Positions 61,110 through 64,000 of a stretch of DNA of 64,000 nt are shown piece after piece. Both the position numbers and the translations under genes were made by a program. The notes below the pieces were generated by a model. That model did no database searches. It saw nothing but the letters and a program-made list of their open reading frames with translations, and was not told where the DNA came from. The stretch lies in NCBI RefSeq assembly GCF_900168125.1, contig NZ_FUZF01000023.1, positions 30,505 through 94,504 of the forward strand, read 5' to 3'. Origin of the DNA: Sphingobacterium nematocida (lineage in GTDB: Bacteria; Bacteroidota; Bacteroidia; Sphingobacteriales; Sphingobacteriaceae). The number at the start of each line of letters is the position of its first letter. Within the stretch, counting starts at the first letter, position 1.

Positions 61110-62120
61110 TTAGAAATACCTAGGGCTTAACACCTGTCTTCCAGTCCTTCCAAAAGTAACCCCCAAGGTAACCTCATGTGTTCCATTCTGCATACCGCTC
61201 ATCCGGTTGAGCATGTGATCGTACGAGTATCCTATACGGAATTTTGGAGAAACATAAAACTGGGCAACACCACTAATCGAATTCAATGAGCTCAGTTTAC
61301 TAGCAGAATTTGACACATATTCACGATTAAAGATCTTTGCTCTCGTTCTGTATCCTGCTCCTATCCAAAACTTGTCATTGAAAATAAACATGGCATTAAG
61401 ATCCATGGAGGTCGGCCCCTTGAAATCATCCTTTATAAGAATACTTGGCCTCAACATTAAACCTCGATCCAATTCGACAAGCATCCCCGCAATAAAGTAG
61501 CCATGCACTTTACGATACAAACTTTCAAGGGAATTTTGATTGAACTGAAAATCCTCACCGCTATTACTATTGCTAAACAAATCCTGAACAGAAACACCTG
61601 CGTACCACTTCGGATTGCTATAATACACACCCAAACGAACATCTGGTCTCCAAGTAGAAATCTTTCCTTCCGGAACTACCACATCCCCCTGATCGTGATA
61701 TTTTAGTTTATTACCATCAAGACTATACTGTGTCACTCCTGCCGCAATACCTAACGCCAACCGATTCTCGTCTCTACGATCCAATTGTAAACGCAAAGCA
61801 TAGTTGGCATAAACACTGGTCGCTGCCTGAGCACCCAACTGATCTGCTGTCACCTGAAGTCCTACCCCATGTCGCTTGTCTTGATCGATCACTCCGTCTA
61901 CCGAGATAGTTCCTGTTTTTGGAGCACCATCCCATCCTGCCCACTGGCTGCGAAGTCCCATCTGTCCAAACCATTCCTCCTTATAGCCCGTGTAGCCTGG
62001 ATTAATACTTATCGAGTTAAATATGTACTGCGTAAACTGAATGTTTTGTTGGCCGTAGCCCTTCCATACCAGAAGAGCCATGGTCAACGTTAGTGCGCAT
62101 TTTATTCCGTATCGTTTCAT
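61110..62120 (-). CDS. PorP/SprF family type IX secretion outer membrane protein
   Basis: This 336-residue protein has a signal peptide ending KGYGQQ and the family start QFTQYIFNSISINPGYTGYK. It has beta strands typical of the PorP/SprF barrel. PorP/SprF proteins are tied to attachment of specific type IX secreted substrates at the cell surface. It lies between the large repeat adhesin and the OmpA-like protein, 25 and 42 nt apart, an arrangement often seen for SprB-like adhesin units. Confidence 0.88.
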   Translation of the reverse strand: MKRYGIKCALTLTMALLVWKGYGQQNIQFTQYIFNSISINPGYTGYKEEWFGQMGLRSQWAGWDGAPKTGTISVDGVIDQDKRHGVGLQVTADQLGAQAATSVYANYALRLQLDRRDENRLALGIAAGVTQYSLDGNKLKYHDQGDVVVPEGKISTWRPDVRLGVYYSNPKWYAGVSVQDLFSNSNSGEDFQFNQNSLESLYRKVHGYFIAGMLVELDRGLMLRPSILIKDDFKGPTSMDLNAMFIFNDKFWIGAGYRTRAKIFNREYVSNSASKLSSLNSISGVAQFYVSPKFRIGYSYDHMLNRMSGMQNGTHEVTLGVTFGRTGRQVLSPRYF

Positions 62121-62145
62121 AACGCGTATTACTTAATTACTTCAA

Positions 62146-64000
62146 TTAATTTGATTTGATTGTCACCCATCCTTTTTGTACCTCTACTTTTCCACCTTTT
62201 AACAACTCCAACACATAGAAGTAAGTACCTTCACTCAGTCCTAATCCACCCCAATCGTTATTGTATGTATTACTCTTATACACTTCGTTACCCCAACGGT
62301 TGACAATTGTGAGTGATACTTTATCATACAGCTCAATACCTTTGATACGGAATACATCATTTTTACCGTCTCCGTTCGGTGTGATGATATTCGGAATATC
62401 CAGGTCGTTGCTAGCTACTGCTACGCGTACTGTTGCTGTATTACTCCATCTGCCTTTTACATCCTTCACACGATAAGTAAAGGTATCTTCACCGATCATA
62501 TCACGGGATGAAGTGTACGTCACCTTACCATCCATTTCGACATTAAGCTGCGCTCCTGCAGACGATGCAACCACCTCTATACTGGCTGGAACAATATCCC
62601 ATTTGGTAACAATATCATTTGCCAACACATCCACCGTCACTGGTATTGCTGTCTTCGTCTCCGCGATATCATCTACCGCTTGGATCAAAGGATAGATTAC
62701 CGGTATTTCTGGTGTATCATCCTTATCATCAGGATCCTCTGTATCCGGTTTTCCTGGCCTCCAAACGGAGATACCATTCGTAATATTCTCCGGAGCCTCA
62801 TCATCTATCTTAGCTGTAATCTTCACTGTAATTGTACCACTTAAAGCTAATTTAGCAGTAGTTGTTACAGTAGTTTTATTACCTGAACCTGATATCGTCG
62901 CATTATTACCTATTATTTCATATTTCTCTATAGTCACACCAGCACTTGGACGCTCAGTTAGCTTGATATCTTTGCCTATCTCCATCACAGAAGGACCATT
63001 ATTGGTGATCGTCACTGTAAATGTTGTAGTCTCACCCGCTTTAACACGCGCTTCATCCGCTATTTTTTCTATTGTCAAGTTATAATCGCGATCTACAGGA
63101 ATTGGAGGAGTATCGTCCTTATCGTCCTCTGGATCTGTTCCAGGATCTTTATCAGGCCCCCATACTGTAATACCGTTGGTAATAGTCGTTGGTGCATCCG
63201 CATCGACTTTAGCTATAACTTTTACTACAATCGTTTGTCCTTGAGCTATCTTGGCTGTTGTAGTTACCGTTGCATTATTAGCCGTTCCATTGACCGTTGC
63301 ATTCGTACTTATTATTTCATATTTATCGATAGTTACGCCAGCACCAGGACGTTCTGTCAACTGGATTTTTTCGCCAATATCGATAGTAGATGGACCATCG
63401 TTTGTAATAGTCAATGTAAAGGTAGTATTTTCTCCCGCTTTTACACGAGTCTGATCTGACTTTTTAACAATACTCAGATTCGATTCACGATCTACCGGGA
63501 TCGGAGGCGTATCATCCTTATCATCCTCTGGATCAGTCCCTGGATCCTTATCTGGCCCCCAAACTTTAATACCGTTGGTGATAGTAGATGGAGCATCCGC
63601 TCCTACTGTAGCGGTTACTTTCACTGTTATAGTACCCCCTACTGCAATTACACTGTTTGTAGTTACTGTAGCAGAGTTACCTGTTCCTGTTGCCGTACCA
63701 TTAGCAGAAGTCACTTCGTATCCCGTGATTGTCAGACCTGTACCTGGTAGCTCTCCAAGAGTGATGACCTTACCTGCTGCAATGTCGGCTGGTCCGTTGT
63801 TCTTAATCGTAACAGTGAACGTTGTATTTGTACCTGCTTTAACACGAGGCTGATCAGCTACTTTAGTTACTTCTAAGTTATTAGCGATAACAAATCTTGC
63901 CGTTGCTGGGCTACCGTTAATAGACTTAGCATCTACCTGGGCATCAACAGTAATTATACCTGCTTTCGTAGAAGTAGGCTGTACAACTGCAACACCAGCT
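62146..64000 (-). CDS. Large repeat adhesin with type-B T9SS sorting domain, C-terminal part
   Basis: The frame is open to the window edge, so only the C-terminal 617 or so residues are seen. At least three repeats of about 133 residues (DUF11-like, beginning V-K-A-G-x-x-T-T-F-T-x-T-I) run from the edge to about 62.7 kb. Each has the linker DPEDDKDDTPPIPVDR. A cadherin-like VDVLANDI module follows, and then the gliding-motility type-B C-terminal domain with PNIITPNGDGKNDVFRI and a terminal VQKGWVTIKSN. This tail directs export by type IX secretion. The DNA repeats have a period of 399 bp. It is the first gene of the adhesin-PorP-OmpA unit on this strand as far as can be seen. Confidence 0.9.
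   Translation of the reverse strand, partial: AGVAVVQPTSTKAGIITVDAQVDAKSINGSPATARFVIANNLEVTKVADQPRVKAGTNTTFTVTIKNNGPADIAAGKVITLGELPGTGLTITGYEVTSANGTATGTGNSATVTTNSVIAVGGTITVKVTATVGADAPSTITNGIKVWGPDKDPGTDPEDDKDDTPPIPVDRESNLSIVKKSDQTRVKAGENTTFTLTITNDGPSTIDIGEKIQLTERPGAGVTIDKYEIISTNATVNGTANNATVTTTAKIAQGQTIVVKVIAKVDADAPTTITNGITVWGPDKDPGTDPEDDKDDTPPIPVDRDYNLTIEKIADEARVKAGETTTFTVTITNNGPSVMEIGKDIKLTERPSAGVTIEKYEIIGNNATISGSGNKTTVTTTAKLALSGTITVKITAKIDDEAPENITNGISVWRPGKPDTEDPDDKDDTPEIPVIYPLIQAVDDIAETKTAIPVTVDVLANDIVTKWDIVPASIEVVASSAGAQLNVEMDGKVTYTSSRDMIGEDTFTYRVKDVKGRWSNTATVRVAVASNDLDIPNIITPNGDGKNDVFRIKGIELYDKVSLTIVNRWGNEVYKSNTYNNDWGGLGLSEGTYFYVLELLKGGKVEVQKGWVTIKSN

Noticed and set aside
62146..63999. 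CRISPR or tandem satellite from the 399-bp repeats
   Set aside because: The repeats keep the reading frame (133 codons), are separated by no spacers and encode a repeat domain.
1..64000. Mobile elements, prophage, toxin-antitoxin or defence islands
   Set aside because: No transposase, integrase, phage gene, restriction enzyme or known defence gene was found. The repeats are short intergenic elements only.

Overview
The window is about 64 kb of a low-GC genome that looks like a Sphingobacteriaceae member (Bacteroidota), probably Sphingobacterium or a close relative. Four things support this. Many genes are preceded by the Bacteroidota -7 promoter box TAnnTTTG. The window carries futalosine-pathway menaquinone genes. 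It carries a type IX secretion type-B sorting domain with PorP/SprF and OmpA-like partners. Most exported proteins have short lipoprotein signals ending in Cys. No phage, insertion sequence, integrase or CRISPR array is visible. The window is chromosomal backbone with a few accessory blocks. The genus is an inference from gene content, not from a marker gene.

Layout. 1-3.1 kb: sbcD (end only) and sbcC. 3.1-5.7 kb: mqnE, a histidine phosphatase and mqnA in one tight operon. 5.9-7.8 kb: an MsbA-like ABC exporter. 8.1-10.1 kb: an aminotransferase plus prephenate dehydrogenase, behind a palindromic repeat. 10.2-18.9 kb: a LURP-one-like protein with a membrane partner, then a heavy-metal RND efflux operon (czcA, czcB and czcC homologues) with its own sensor kinase and response regulator. 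19.1-20.8 kb: a TPR lipoprotein. 21-25.9 kb: rny, a probable 6S RNA, zapA, a small coiled-coil gene and pheT. 26-29.8 kb: purL.

29.8-34 kb: DoxX, a polysaccharide deacetylase, two exported proteins and ychF. 34.3-39.3 kb: an FMN reductase, a DJ-1/PfpI protein, a small anchored protein, ppk1 and a radical SAM protein. 39.3-44.4 kb: an NfeD-type membrane protease, a protein of unknown role, a LysM/double-psi-barrel protein, uridine kinase, a 53-residue Cys-rich protein and an MFS transporter. 44.6-46.6 kb: a DUF4442 protein, a lipoprotein, SCO and cytochrome c. 47-53.3 kb: a TetR regulator with a TolC/AcrA/AcrB-type drug efflux operon. 53.5 kb: tRNA-Leu(CAA). 53.8-58.7 kb: an M14 peptidase, a lone AAA ATPase, an unrecognised gene and an ECF sigma factor. 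59.1-64 kb: an OmpA/PD40 protein, PorP/SprF and the C-terminal part of a large repeat adhesin running off the edge.

The most notable signals lie outside the genes. The motif TTCTAAT-N4-TTCTAAT occurs upstream of czcC and again upstream of the response regulator gene, and looks like a shared operator. The rny-zapA gap holds an RNA of about 178 nt, closed by a 13-bp helix and followed by a U run, that fits 6S RNA. Dispersed intergenic elements recur in at least six places. Some contain REP-like palindromes and tiny ORFs whose stop overlaps the next gene's start. Two contain a hairpin with a conserved GGGGAG loop but unlike stems. Several genes have the -7 box only 4-7 nt before ATG, which implies leaderless mRNAs.
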